Assembly: GCA_019314525.1 (NCBI GenBank)
Contig: JAFCZD010000008.1
Coordinates: 1 to 37,934 of the forward strand
Direction of reading: 5' to 3'
Source of the DNA: Deltaproteobacteria bacterium
GTDB lineage: Bacteria > Myxococcota_A > Polyangia > GCA-2747355
Length of the DNA stretch: 37,934 bases
Position numbers and translations under genes: made by a program. Position 1 is the stretch's first letter. Each line of letters begins with the position of its first letter. Positions 25,049 to 34,453 of the stretch are shown piece by piece. The notes beneath the pieces were generated by a model. It was given only the letters and a program-made list of their open reading frames with translations. It searched no databases and was not told the origin of the DNA.

Positions 25049-28000
25049 CTAAAGGCAACAACGCTCGAGGGCACGGTTGAGAAGCCCTTGGTTGCGAACC
25101 AAGATCGACATCCAGTAGTTCATCCGCTGTGCGTTGGTGAGATCTCGCCAATGTGCAAAGATTTCACCATCTTCGCTGTCGAGAGGTTCCTGACCTGGAA
25201 GGGCATGGATCTCGAGCGTCATGGTTAGCTTCTTGGCGTCAGCGTGGGCCACGGCGGCTTCAACGATGGCCTCCAGCCCTTTGGGACCGTAGAGGGGTCC
25301 AGAGTGTGTCGCTGTGTGGGTGGAGGTGCCATCTGTCCCAAAAGGCAGCGTCATGCTGTGCAGGAAGCTGAGGTGGTCAGCGACACCATAGGGGCTGTGG
25401 TGCCATAAGGGGTGGCCATCGTGGAGGTGGTAGTGCACCTGCACACCCCAGCCTCCGAGCTCTTCGATCATCTCCAGCACCCGAGGTAGCGCCGTATCCA
25501 TGGCGTCGCGTAGGTCGGGCAGGAGCCCAGGAAGTCGCGGGTCATAGGGTGCCAGGGCACAAGCATCTTCACGATGGCGTCGCGCAAACTCCACGCGTGT
25601 TTGCCAGATGCCAACATGACCGGTGTCAATACAGGCCCCCACTTTCGCGAGCCCGCGGGACATGCCAAAAAACGCGAGATACTCCTCAGGGGCCAAGCCC
25701 ACCGCGTATTCGACGAAGAGATGTGGACCACGCTCGACCTTGGCCAGGCCCTCATCGAGGCGGCTCACGGCTTCGCCATACGCTTCGACCTCGCGCACCA
25801 TCTCCCATTGATCGTGCACCACTATTCCCAAGAGGCGCCCGGCAAAACGTCTGGCAAAATCGAGGATCAAGTGTTGGTTGCTAGGTTCCAGAAGATCGAG
25901 ATCACGCGGCAGGTGCAAGATGGCTTCTGCGTTGGGGGAGTGGTGCCAGAGCCCCTCGAGCTGCTCAGGGTAGGCGGCGTGAAACTCCGCCCCTAGGTTT
26001 GCCCGATGCATACGTCGTTGTGCCAATAAGAGCAGCCCGCTATCGCCGGAGATCTGTTGCTCGAACATACCAAAGAGCGTCACATCTTTTCTGGACAGGG
26101 CCCGTCGTGGACGTCTTTCGGCCTCATTGGATGGCTTTGGGTGCCTGCCACTGGCAGGCTGCGTCTCCGCGCCACTGCCGCCGGGTTCCAGCGCAGACTC
26201 TGTGTGCTCCTGCGTGAGTTGGTCCAGCCTCAGCTCACTCGAGAGCGATGGGAGCAGTCGATCAAGGCCCTGTTGGGCTCGGCTCTGGACGAGGTGAATC
26301 GTGCCTTTGCTGATCACCCCTTCGACATCTTGGGCGTGACCGAAAGCCTCCTCCAAGCGCGCAGCGATGCGCGCCAGCTTGCGTCCAAGCTCTCGTCGCT
26401 CGCTCTCACTGGTCATCAGGGGCAGCGACGCATAATCCACAAGCTCCTCTCGCAGCCCACCGCGTCCGTCGGGGATCAACGCTCGGCCGATGCTTGCCAG
26501 CCGTTCGGTGGTGGTCTCACCGCTGATTTTGTTGCAAATCAAACGGAAGGGGCTGCCCGAAAAACGAGCGCTGGCCAAGGTCTCGCCGTGTCCCACCACG
26601 AGTTCCACCGTGGCCTCTTGTCGACAGCCCGAGATCGGGTTGACGGTGTGCATGATGAAGGAGAGCTCAGGCGTGACCAACGGTTGAATCAGCACACCCA
26701 TCCGTGCCACGGCGTGGGGAAGCGCTCCGGCCTCGCGGCCACGCACAGCGCGTGGCGACCAGAGGGACGCCCAAACGGTGCGGATCGAATCACGCAGGCC
26801 CTGGAGCCCAACGTTGATCACTGAATCGTAGAGGCCCGCGCTGGCGAGGTGACGTAGATCTTCTGTGCTGGAGCTGGAGCGCACCATCAGTGGACTGGAC
26901 GCGCCAAGGGCGCTGCGGACAGCGTTGACGATCTCTTGCGGGATCTCGAGTTCATAGACGAGCTGTCGTAGCTCATCACAAAGCTGCGAGAGCTCACGGG
27001 GGCGTTGTCCGAGGCGGTTGACCAGCGCGTCGTAGAGGGTGCGCCGTGCGGGTATGGCGTCGAGTTGTCGCTCGAGGGTGGCGAAGGGTATGGCAACCCC
27101 CATGGGGGCACGAAAGCCTGACGCCGCTCGATTGGCGAAGGCGGCCAGGCGGGCTGCTCGAGCTGCTTTGCCCCCCACCCGAAGTGGGTCCGCGCGTCGG
27201 GTGGCCTGAATCTCATCGAGTCGCACCACCACCGGAACATCTATGCACCCCGGCTCATCGGCGATGGGTGCTGAGGAGGCAGGAGGCGGTGCCGCGGCCT
27301 TTGCTGCGGCGCTTCGCTCTTCTTTGGTGGAGAGGGTGAGCACTTGAACCCTGTCGGCCTCCACCTGCAGTTCAACCCATGTGTTGAGCTTCGCGTCGAG
27401 CTTGCTGAGGACCTCCGCTTCATCGCAACAAGTGAAGGGCACACCGGCTTGCCGTGCACGTACACCAAGGTGGGCCAGCTGTGGGATCTCGTGGGAGAGG
27501 ATCACGCCCTTGACGTTGCCTGGGATGGTCTCGTCTCCCGCGGCGTGCTGGAGGCGTACCACCAGATCCTCTTTGCTGCGCAGGGCAGCGATCTCCTCCA
27601 TGGACTTGGCTGCCACCAGCCGTCCCATGGTCTTTCCAGGGACGAGCGCGACCCAGGGAGAGAGACCTGCCACGCTGCGGGCGGTGCGACCAAGCCAGTC
27701 GGAGAGCGCAGCGAGCTGAAAGATCAAGGTCCCGCGTAACTCACCCTCCACGAAGGTGGAGATGGCATGTTGGGCGATCCCCAGGGCTTCACCCAGCCGT
27801 CGTGCGCGCTCCACCAGCATTCCCAAGGCTTGCTCTGAGTGTTCGGCCACCAGCTGACGGCAACGTTCAATGAAGGCCTTGAGGCGTAAGACCTGATCGC
27901 GCTGGTCAAGATGGAAGTCTTCCCGCCAGCTCGCGAGGTCCGCTCGCAGCGGCTCAGCGCCGAGCTCGCCGGAGTGAGCAAGGTGATCGAGGGTTAGCCC

Positions 28001-28885
28001 CAAAGCACGCAAGGCGACCTTCACCTGGTTGGCGTCACCCGTGGTCTCTAGGCTTGCGCGTAGTCGGCCGAGGAGCATGAACGCGTGCTCCTCGAGCTTG
28101 ATGTCTACAAGGCGCCGTCTTCGTGCTTGTTCGCTCGCGTCACGTGGGTCGGGCGTTATCGCGCGTCGCACCGCCGCTGCGAGGGCCAGCTGTTGGCAGA
28201 GCAGCGCCAAGTCATCGGAGGGAAGCGTCTGGGTTTTGAGCAGCTCGCGGATGGAGAGGGTCGCGCCATCCAGGGGATGGCTCGTGACATACTCTTCGAG
28301 GGAGCGGGTGAGGGTGTGGGCGCCAAAGAACTCCTCGAGCTCGTCATGGAAGCGTTGAAACTCGCTGATGAAGTCGGCGGAGTACTCGCCCTCTTTGGCG
28401 GTGATGCGCTTGAGCAAGGCGCCTGAAGTGGCCAAATCGCTCGGCGCGGCGCAGCGGTGCAGCTTGTTCTGCAGCGTGGTCTTGATCTCGTGCTTGAGGG
28501 GCTGTGGGATGTCGTTGCGGTGGGCGATGTCGCGGATACGCGTCAAGGGCTCACGGCGCGTGAAGGTGGCGTCGAAAGAGGGCAGCCAGGGGTAGATGCG
28601 CCGCAAGAGCGGCGCGTTCGCCTCGTTGGCGATATCGGCCAGCGTGCTGCTGATCTCGGCGGAGAGGTGTGCGTGGTGTGAAGGGCGGTAGTGCCCACCG
28701 TCCTCGGCGCAAGGGAGTTCACCCGTGCCGAGGAAGCGCAGGTAGATCGCCAGGTAGATCAGGTTTTCATCGCTTGCATCGAAGGTGTCATGAGCGAGCA
28801 GGTCGCGGACCCATTCCAGCTTCTTGCGCCAGCTGCGGTGCTCTTGATCTGCTTGGGCGATGCTCGTGACGAGGCTCGTCTTCAT
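25049..28885 (-). CDS. Phosphoglucan/alpha-glucan water dikinase (PWD-like) fused to a C-terminal TIM-barrel domain
   Basis: ATG 28883-28885 (MKTSLVTSIAQ, GGAG upstream, 4 bp after the preceding gene) gives 1278 aa; the longer frame runs into that gene. Residues 1-400 are largely helical. About 400-515 is the phosphohistidine domain with catalytic-type His472 in LAHLGVRARQAGVPF, closest to plant GWD3/PWD. Residues 565-875 are the PPDK-type ATP-binding domain (RVGGKAARAARL, MVRSSSSTEDLRHLASAGLYDS, QDVEGVISKGTIHLVQSR). A charged linker (880-935) leads to a domain (935-1278) resembling xylose-isomerase/AP-endonuclease-2 TIM barrels (IDTGHVGIW, VQVHYHLHDG, MTLEIHALPG). No CBM20 or CBM45 is seen. 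Expected reaction: the ATP beta-phosphate is passed to a glucosyl unit. Confidence 0.88.
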   Translation of the reverse strand: MKTSLVTSIAQADQEHRSWRKKLEWVRDLLAHDTFDASDENLIYLAIYLRFLGTGELPCAEDGGHYRPSHHAHLSAEISSTLADIANEANAPLLRRIYPWLPSFDATFTRREPLTRIRDIAHRNDIPQPLKHEIKTTLQNKLHRCAAPSDLATSGALLKRITAKEGEYSADFISEFQRFHDELEEFFGAHTLTRSLEEYVTSHPLDGATLSIRELLKTQTLPSDDLALLCQQLALAAAVRRAITPDPRDASEQARRRRLVDIKLEEHAFMLLGRLRASLETTGDANQVKVALRALGLTLDHLAHSGELGAEPLRADLASWREDFHLDQRDQVLRLKAFIERCRQLVAEHSEQALGMLVERARRLGEALGIAQHAISTFVEGELRGTLIFQLAALSDWLGRTARSVAGLSPWVALVPGKTMGRLVAAKSMEEIAALRSKEDLVVRLQHAAGDETIPGNVKGVILSHEIPQLAHLGVRARQAGVPFTCCDEAEVLSKLDAKLNTWVELQVEADRVQVLTLSTKEERSAAAKAAAPPPASSAPIADEPGCIDVPVVVRLDEIQATRRADPLRVGGKAARAARLAAFANRAASGFRAPMGVAIPFATLERQLDAIPARRTLYDALVNRLGQRPRELSQLCDELRQLVYELEIPQEIVNAVRSALGASSPLMVRSSSSTEDLRHLASAGLYDSVINVGLQGLRDSIRTVWASLWSPRAVRGREAGALPHAVARMGVLIQPLVTPELSFIMHTVNPISGCRQEATVELVVGHGETLASARFSGSPFRLICNKISGETTTERLASIGRALIPDGRGGLREELVDYASLPLMTSESERRELGRKLARIAARLEEAFGHAQDVEGVISKGTIHLVQSRAQQGLDRLLPSLSSELRLDQLTQEHTESALEPGGSGAETQPASGRHPKPSNEAERRPRRALSRKDVTLFGMFEQQISGDSGLLLLAQRRMHRANLGAEFHAAYPEQLEGLWHHSPNAEAILHLPRDLDLLEPSNQHLILDFARRFAGRLLGIVVHDQWEMVREVEAYGEAVSRLDEGLAKVERGPHLFVEYAVGLAPEEYLAFFGMSRGLAKVGACIDTGHVGIWQTRVEFARRHREDACALAPYDPRLPGLLPDLRDAMDTALPRVLEMIEELGGWGVQVHYHLHDGHPLWHHSPYGVADHLSFLHSMTLPFGTDGTSTHTATHSGPLYGPKGLEAIVEAAVAHADAKKLTMTLEIHALPGQEPLDSEDGEIFAHWRDLTNAQRMNYWMSILVRNQGLLNRALERCCL

Positions 28886-28889
28886 CGGT

Positions 28890-29723
28890 TCACTCCGCAT
28901 TGTCGGTCTCTTGTTCGGAGAGGATGGCGAGGAGGCGCTCTCGCGCATTGTCGAGCAGCTCCGGGGGATCGGGCCATTGCTCGAGGATCAACGCACCTTC
29001 ATAACTTCGCGTGAGGAGGCGTTGGATGAAGCCTTCGACCCCTGCACTGTTTTGTGCAGAGGGGCCAGTAAAGAGCGTCAGGTGGCTGTCGCGATCGCCC
29101 CAGTTCTCGTGAACGTGGGCATGGATCAGCGGGATGGTGGGCGCAAGCCTGTCCAAGAAGCCAAGGTAGTCATTGCGCGTGGCGGCGCAGAGGTTGGCGT
29201 GCCCGATGTCGAGGCAGACCCCAACGTTGGTGAACGCTCTCCCGGCACGCTCCTTGAGCAGCGAGAAGAGCATGTTGAAGTCATCAGGGCTGCTTTGCAC
29301 TGTATTCTCAATGGAGAGCATCACGCCCGTAGGGTGCAGTCTCTTCAGCAGCAACACCACCGCGCTGACATGATCCTCCAGCGTCGCTTCGTGGCTGATG
29401 TGGATGTTGATCAGCTTTGCGCCCACGTTCGCGGCGAAGGTGATGCTGGAATCGAGCTGCTCCACGCTTTCTTCGGAGCTGACGTCGATCCACCAGGGCG
29501 CGTGCACGGATAGTCGGATATCATGGGCCAGCGCGAGGTTTCGGATGTCACGTCGCCTCGCAGCGTCGAGCTTCTCTTCGGCGAATCCATAGCCCTCAGG
29601 GGTTGTATCAGGGAACCACTCGAAGGCATCAAAGCCATGGGCGATGGCGTATTCGAAGGGGAAGGTCGCCGTGGGGGCGGTGAAGCTTGTTTGATTTCCG
29701 ATGGAGATCCTACGCGATGTCAT
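28890..29723 (-). CDS. Sugar phosphate isomerase/epimerase-like TIM-barrel protein
   Basis: 277 aa, AP-endonuclease-2/xylose-isomerase-like family. Recognisable metal-site strands are LSVHAPWW (about 70), LINIHISHEA, LSIENTVQSS (Glu), VCLDIGHANLC (Asp/His), HAHVHENWGDRDSH and LILEQWP (Glu). The substrate is unknown. It starts within the last 14 bp of the GWD1-type gene and ends 4 bp before the PWD-like gene, whose C-terminal domain has the same fold. This suggests the sugar-isomerase activity belongs with glucan phosphorylation. Confidence 0.85.
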   Translation of the reverse strand: MTSRRISIGNQTSFTAPTATFPFEYAIAHGFDAFEWFPDTTPEGYGFAEEKLDAARRRDIRNLALAHDIRLSVHAPWWIDVSSEESVEQLDSSITFAANVGAKLINIHISHEATLEDHVSAVVLLLKRLHPTGVMLSIENTVQSSPDDFNMLFSLLKERAGRAFTNVGVCLDIGHANLCAATRNDYLGFLDRLAPTIPLIHAHVHENWGDRDSHLTLFTGPSAQNSAGVEGFIQRLLTRSYEGALILEQWPDPPELLDNARERLLAILSEQETDNAE

Positions 29724-32700
29724 CGAGACCTACCTGAGGGCGTGTTTGCACGACATGATAGTGGTCTTTTAGCACTGCACCTTCCACATCCTGTGGGGAG
29801 CCGAAGCGAGCCTCGATGTCGATACCCAATCGTAGCAGGCCTTGGAGCAGCTCATGTTGTCGTTGAAGGTCTGTGATGAGGGGGATCTGAGTGTAGTCGA
29901 TGGAGACGCGCGTATTTTCATCGAGGGGGAAGCTGTCGTAGAGGCCGGCGCCCGCGTACCCGGCCAGGTCCTCGCCGCTGGAATCCGAGCGGAAGATCAG
30001 CCCGCCACCATGCAAAGCGTAGCTCTTGCTCGGGTAGGTGAGCACCTCGATCTCGAGGGTCTCTTTATGGCCCACGAAGGAGAGGGCGCGCCCAGGGTGG
30101 TTACCCACGAGGGTCTCACCAAGGCCCACCACAACCTCGCCATAGAGGCGTTGATGATCTCCGCTGCGTGGATCGACGGTGTGCAAGACAAAGGCGACCT
30201 CCGCGGGCACGAGCTCCTGCACGAGGATGGCCATGGAGAGCGCCGTATCAGGCATGCCGCGCGCGCGTCGCGCACGGGCCGCGCGCTCGTTCCATTTAGA
30301 CGCCCAGACGCTTTTGATGCGTTGCCAGATCTCGGGCCAGCGGGCGGTGGGCCAGGGGACGCGGCTGCGGTCGGCGGCTTCGCGCAGGGCGTCACGTAGG
30401 GCGGGTGGCGCGTCGATGTTGCATAGGAGCTTCTGCAGGGCCCCGAATACGCTTGTTTGCTCATCATGGCTCGTGCCAGTCAGCGAGGTAATCAGCGCGT
30501 CATGCTCCCCTTGCAGCGCGGGGCAGAGGGCAAGGGCGCGTTCACAGGAGCCGAAGGGGAGCGCGAAACCATGGGGCACAGAGGCAACGTCATCGCCAAT
30601 GAACTGCCGCAGGCACCGCAGGTTGCGCGATTTTCCGCCCACTCCAGCCGGGGTAAACGCGTCTTCGGTTACCGCCCATGGGCCAGCCTTGTTCACAGGT
30701 GGTGGGGCGAAGGTTCGAGGGTCAGCGCGCCGAGGCGTTGTGGGTGAGATGATGCTCTCCCCGGCCGCGATAGACCTCCATTGGAGCGCGCCAGCTGGGG
30801 AAGTCTCGATGTGTAAATGTTCCCCTTTGAGCTTGGTGAGGGGCTCGAGGGTGGCTGCCTCGTAGGCTGTGACAAAGAGCACTCCCGCGTTTCGCGCGCG
30901 TACCGCCACATGAGAGACGAGATCTACGCTCGCGGTGGTGACCACGGCGACCACGGAGGAAGGGATTTCCTCATCACCATTCACGTGTTGGCAGAGCGCT
31001 ACAGTGGGCTCGCTGGGTGGGCGCTCTATGAGCTCGTGGAGCGCGTCGACGCTGCATAGTCTTCCTCTGGCTTCACCTGGGCTAACCACCTCCCACTGGC
31101 CAAGCTCAGCCGCGGCGTGCAAGGGGCCGGAGAGCCCTCGCAAGGCAGCGGAGAGGGCGAAGGGGGCGCGCCCACGGACGACCTCTTCGGCAAAGAGCGC
31201 CACCGTGAAATCTTCGGCTTCAAAGGCGACGCCAAGGTGGTTGGCCCAAGGCTGCAACATCCCATGGAGACGATTAGAGAGGCTCGCGAGGGCGCGGGCC
31301 GTGCGCTCACGCACGCTATGCAACTCACGGGCGGCGGTCTTTTGCAGGTCCTTTGTTCGCGCGAGGAGGCGTAGATGCTGGGCACAGCGCGTCAGCTCTT
31401 CATCCTCGAAGGAGAGCGCGGTGTTCGCCGCCGCGGCCCAGCTCAGCTGCAGCCAGCTGTCTAGAGAATCAATATGCTGGCGCGCAGACTCGATGACCAC
31501 ACGCAGTCGCTCATCGAGGGCGAGGTCCAAAAAGAGCAGGTCACGGGCACCTGCGCCGGTGTCGAGCATTGCGCGCAGGTCATGGCGCGCCATCACCAGG
31601 CGGCGGCAGTTTGACACCGCGTCCTCTGGGTCGCTGTGTTGGAGTGGCTCGATCCGCTGGCGTAGCTCGTGGGAGAGCTGGTGGCGGGCGCGTTCGAAGG
31701 CCACGCCGAAATCGGTGCCCTGGTGTACACGCTTGAGCGTGACGAGGTAACGGCGAAAGTCATGCAGCAGCGGCTCTTTGAGCCCCGGATGGAAATCGGG
31801 GGGGGTGACGATGGGGCGCTCATAGCTCTCGAGGCGGGCGCGCGTGACACCACGCGAGGAGAGATAGTCGTAGAAGCGCCCTTGGTCGCCGTTCGTGTGC
31901 AAGAAGGAGAGGTAGCCCTCGCAGATCACCACATCGTCGTAGGTCGTGTTGTTGTGCAGTTTCTGGTGCCACTCCTCCAAGAAGTGGCCTGTGACCTCCT
32001 TGATGCGATGGCGGTGCATAATCTCGAGGATCTCGTCGCGTACACGCTGGCCGTCGCTGCCATGCCCCATGGTGGCCAACATCAAACGCACCATCTCGCG
32101 GCTTCGTGGATCACGGCCGTAGAGGTCAGCGAGAGCACGTGTGAGGCGATCCTGGGCGTGCGCTAGCTCGCTGGGCTTCGTGTTGTAATTGCGCTGCCAG
32201 TGGAGTTGACGCAGGGCGGAGAAGCGTAGCCAGACGTAGAGCGCCACCAGCCCTCGCCCTCGGGTTGGCTCGCCCTCGGGAAGGCTATGTAGGAGATCGT
32301 GGCAAAGGTTGAAGCGGTGCATCAAGGTCCACGACCCGCGCTCGGTCTCCGCCTCGATGATTGCGTTTACGAGGCCTGCCGGCGCGTGGGCGGGGCGTGT
32401 GGTGTCATCTGCGTTCTCAGCGCGGAGGGGGATGTGGAAGTCGGTCTCTCCGTTCTTGAGCCAGCTCTGGCCACGTCGCAGGACGAAGGCGACTCCCCTT
32501 GCCTCTGGAGCGTCGATGACCAGACTCAGCCTTTGAAGCCCAGCTTGGGCGACGAAGGGGCTCTCGATGGCTTTGTCACCCGCAGGCACGCTTCCCTCAG
32601 GCCAGCAAGCCTCGGGGGGGGGCATCCAACGTCGTCCGCGTTGAACGAGGCCCCAATGCAGGTGCAAGGGGAGGCGACTATCACTCACGAGATGGAGCTG

Positions 32701-33243
32701 CGTTGGGGCTCCTTCTTTGTGCTCGATAATCCACGCCAGCTCGTGGTCACCCTCGAGCAGGGCGTGTTGCACGGGACCCACGCCCTCGGCTTCTGAGAAC
32801 TCGTCGTTGAGGGTGTCTGTGGGGCGCGGGCGCTCCTGCATGTTGAGGGCCACACGATAATCGCCGCCAGCGTTGTTGAGCCAGCGCGTGGGTTCTTCGA
32901 GGTAGAGCACAAAGTGTAGCCCACGACCATCCCAGCGGGCAGGGAACGTGAACTCTAGCAGACCTTCGCCCGCTGCGGATATGTTGAAGGGGCTTTGCAC
33001 AGCGTGCGCGTCGAAAGGGCGCGTTCCCACCGGCCACAACGCCTCTGGTGGTGCTCTCCAGCCGCTTGCTTCGTGTCCTTCGGCGTCGAGCCCCCAATGC
33101 AACCATGCGTGCATCGGGCCCTCACCTTGGAGTGAGAAGCTCAGCGTCAGCAGGTTGGCTTGACTTGTCGCTTGGCTCGTTGCTTGGCGCCTGCTCTCCA
33201 ACGAGAGCTTCAGATCTTTGTGCTCGAGGATCACGCGATTCAT
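29710..33243 (-). CDS. Plant GWD1-type alpha-glucan, water dikinase with tandem CBM45-like modules
   Basis: 1177 aa, all landmarks in order. Two N-terminal starch-binding CBM45-like repeats cover about 1-135 and 155-275, each with HLHWGL/AWLHWGL, an EA-WP loop and a late W-L-N/K-N-G segment. RNYNTKPSELAHAQDRLT follows at 351-368, then EEWHQKLHNNTTYDDVVIC at 423-441, which is nearly diagnostic for GWD. The phosphohistidine domain has His778 in LVSHVAVRARN. The C-terminal ATP-binding domain has GVGGKSRNL (867), GLGETLVGNHPGRALSF (1040), IFRSDSSGEDLAGYAGAGLYDS (from 1083) and GSPQDVEGAV (1148). In plants this enzyme phosphorylates C6 of starch glucosyl units and opens crystalline starch. It sits in an operon with terC, the isomerase and the PWD-like gene. 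Confidence 0.93.
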   Translation of the reverse strand: MNRVILEHKDLKLSLESRRQATSQATSQANLLTLSFSLQGEGPMHAWLHWGLDAEGHEASGWRAPPEALWPVGTRPFDAHAVQSPFNISAAGEGLLEFTFPARWDGRGLHFVLYLEEPTRWLNNAGGDYRVALNMQERPRPTDTLNDEFSEAEGVGPVQHALLEGDHELAWIIEHKEGAPTQLHLVSDSRLPLHLHWGLVQRGRRWMPPPEACWPEGSVPAGDKAIESPFVAQAGLQRLSLVIDAPEARGVAFVLRRGQSWLKNGETDFHIPLRAENADDTTRPAHAPAGLVNAIIEAETERGSWTLMHRFNLCHDLLHSLPEGEPTRGRGLVALYVWLRFSALRQLHWQRNYNTKPSELAHAQDRLTRALADLYGRDPRSREMVRLMLATMGHGSDGQRVRDEILEIMHRHRIKEVTGHFLEEWHQKLHNNTTYDDVVICEGYLSFLHTNGDQGRFYDYLSSRGVTRARLESYERPIVTPPDFHPGLKEPLLHDFRRYLVTLKRVHQGTDFGVAFERARHQLSHELRQRIEPLQHSDPEDAVSNCRRLVMARHDLRAMLDTGAGARDLLFLDLALDERLRVVIESARQHIDSLDSWLQLSWAAAANTALSFEDEELTRCAQHLRLLARTKDLQKTAARELHSVRERTARALASLSNRLHGMLQPWANHLGVAFEAEDFTVALFAEEVVRGRAPFALSAALRGLSGPLHAAAELGQWEVVSPGEARGRLCSVDALHELIERPPSEPTVALCQHVNGDEEIPSSVVAVVTTASVDLVSHVAVRARNAGVLFVTAYEAATLEPLTKLKGEHLHIETSPAGALQWRSIAAGESIISPTTPRRADPRTFAPPPVNKAGPWAVTEDAFTPAGVGGKSRNLRCLRQFIGDDVASVPHGFALPFGSCERALALCPALQGEHDALITSLTGTSHDEQTSVFGALQKLLCNIDAPPALRDALREAADRSRVPWPTARWPEIWQRIKSVWASKWNERAARARRARGMPDTALSMAILVQELVPAEVAFVLHTVDPRSGDHQRLYGEVVVGLGETLVGNHPGRALSFVGHKETLEIEVLTYPSKSYALHGGGLIFRSDSSGEDLAGYAGAGLYDSFPLDENTRVSIDYTQIPLITDLQRQHELLQGLLRLGIDIEARFGSPQDVEGAVLKDHYHVVQTRPQVGLDDIA

Positions 33244-33249
33244 TGCACT

Positions 33250-34243
33250 CTAGTTTTCATGGGTTGAGTTAGGCGCGGTAGCATCCGGGTCGCTCTTGGG
33301 GCTGCTCTCGTCGCTCTCATGACTGTGCTCGCCCTTTTCCGGGAGGAGCATCGAGAGCACCACAGTGATCACGAGGAGCCCGCCCACCACCGCCAGCGCA
33401 AGGCCTGTGGGGATCTTGTAGAGGTCAACGATCAGCATTTTGACGCCAACAAAAGAGAGTACGATGGCGAGCCCGACGTTGAGGAAGCGGAACATATCGA
33501 TTACGCCCGCCAGCGCGAAATAGAGCGCTCGCAACCCCAAGATCGCGAAGATGTTGGATGTGTAGACGATGAACGCGTCGGTGGTGATGGAGAAGATCGC
33601 CGGGATGGAGTCGACGGCGAAGACAAGATCGGTAACCTCTACGACAGCCACCACCACCACCAGAGGCGTCGCGAAGCGTCGACCATCGATCTTCACGAAG
33701 AAGCGATCGTCGTGGTAGCCGTCGGTGACGGGAAAGAGTTTGCGCACCAAGCGTAACCAGCGGGTTCTTCTCGGGTTCGATGTCCACGTCACTGTCGAAG
33801 AGCATGCGAACGCCAGTCAACACCAAAAAGCCTCCGAAGATGTACATGACCCAGTGGAAGCGAGTGATTAACGCCGCGCCCAAGGCGATGAGCGTGGCGC
33901 GCATGACCAGCGCTCCGAGAACACCCCAGAGCAAAACCTTGGGTTGCACGCGCGGTTCGACCTTGAAGTAATTGAAGATGAGGAGAAATACGAAGAGGTT
34001 GTCGACGCTGAGGGATTTTTCGATCAAGTAGCCTGTGAAGAACTCGAGGGCCGTACTTGGGCCCATGGTGAAGTAGATGCCCACATTGAAGATCATCGCC
34101 TGGGCGATCCAGGCGGCGCTCCAGACCAGCGCCTCCCCCATCGAGAAGGCGTGACTCTTGCGCTGGAAGATGCCCAGATCGAGCGCGAGCATCGCCAAGA
34201 CATAGGCGTTGAAGCCCACCCATGGAAGCAGGCCGTGGCTCAT
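33250..34243 (-). CDS. TerC/Alx family integral membrane metal-ion protein (frameshifted)
   Basis: Multi-pass inner-membrane protein. The first part (from ATG 34243) holds LDLGIFQRKSHAFSMGEALVWSA and GYLIEKSLSVDNLFVFLLIF; the second part holds VEVTDLVFAVDSIPAIFSITTD and NIFAILGLRALYFAL. These acidic-Asn membrane motifs define TerC (tellurium resistance/Mn export family). The two parts lie in different frames. Dropping one base at about 33754 gives a continuous NPLVRLVRKLFPVTDGY as in the family, so a one-base insertion or sequencing error is likely. The polar His/Ser/Asp-rich tail ends 6 bp before the GWD1 start. It may be functionally unrelated to glucans despite the operon. Confidence 0.85.
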
Positions 34244-34377
34244 GAGCCTCGTTTTCGCATGCAGAGGATAGGCAATATCTTCATGGTATTACGCATGTTG
34301 GTTGGCATATATCTTTCCCGGCCCTCCCGTTGAGGGGGGGAACCGCCAACTTCTGTTTGCTGACTCTCCGACCGGTG

Positions 34378-34453
34378 AGGCTACCGACAAAGTGTGTATC
34401 GTGCCACCGATAATTCTGGAAACGGGAAGCCTAACCAGGTCCTGTTGACCTGG
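34378..34453 (+). other. Structured intergenic region upstream of the btpA-like gene
   Basis: Three compatible helices are visible: AGGCT (34378-34382) with AGCCT (34428-34432), enclosing TATCG (34397-34401) with CGATA (34408-34412), followed by CCAGGTC (34435-34441) with GACCTGG (34447-34453). The arrangement is riboswitch- or operator-like but matches no family I can name. It is 62 bases before the downstream ATG. It could equally serve the divergent terC transcript. Confidence 0.4.

Noticed and set aside
26057-26824. 255-codon plus-strand frame opposite the PWD-like gene
   Set aside because: Antisense to conserved dikinase domains; composition is that of a shadow frame.
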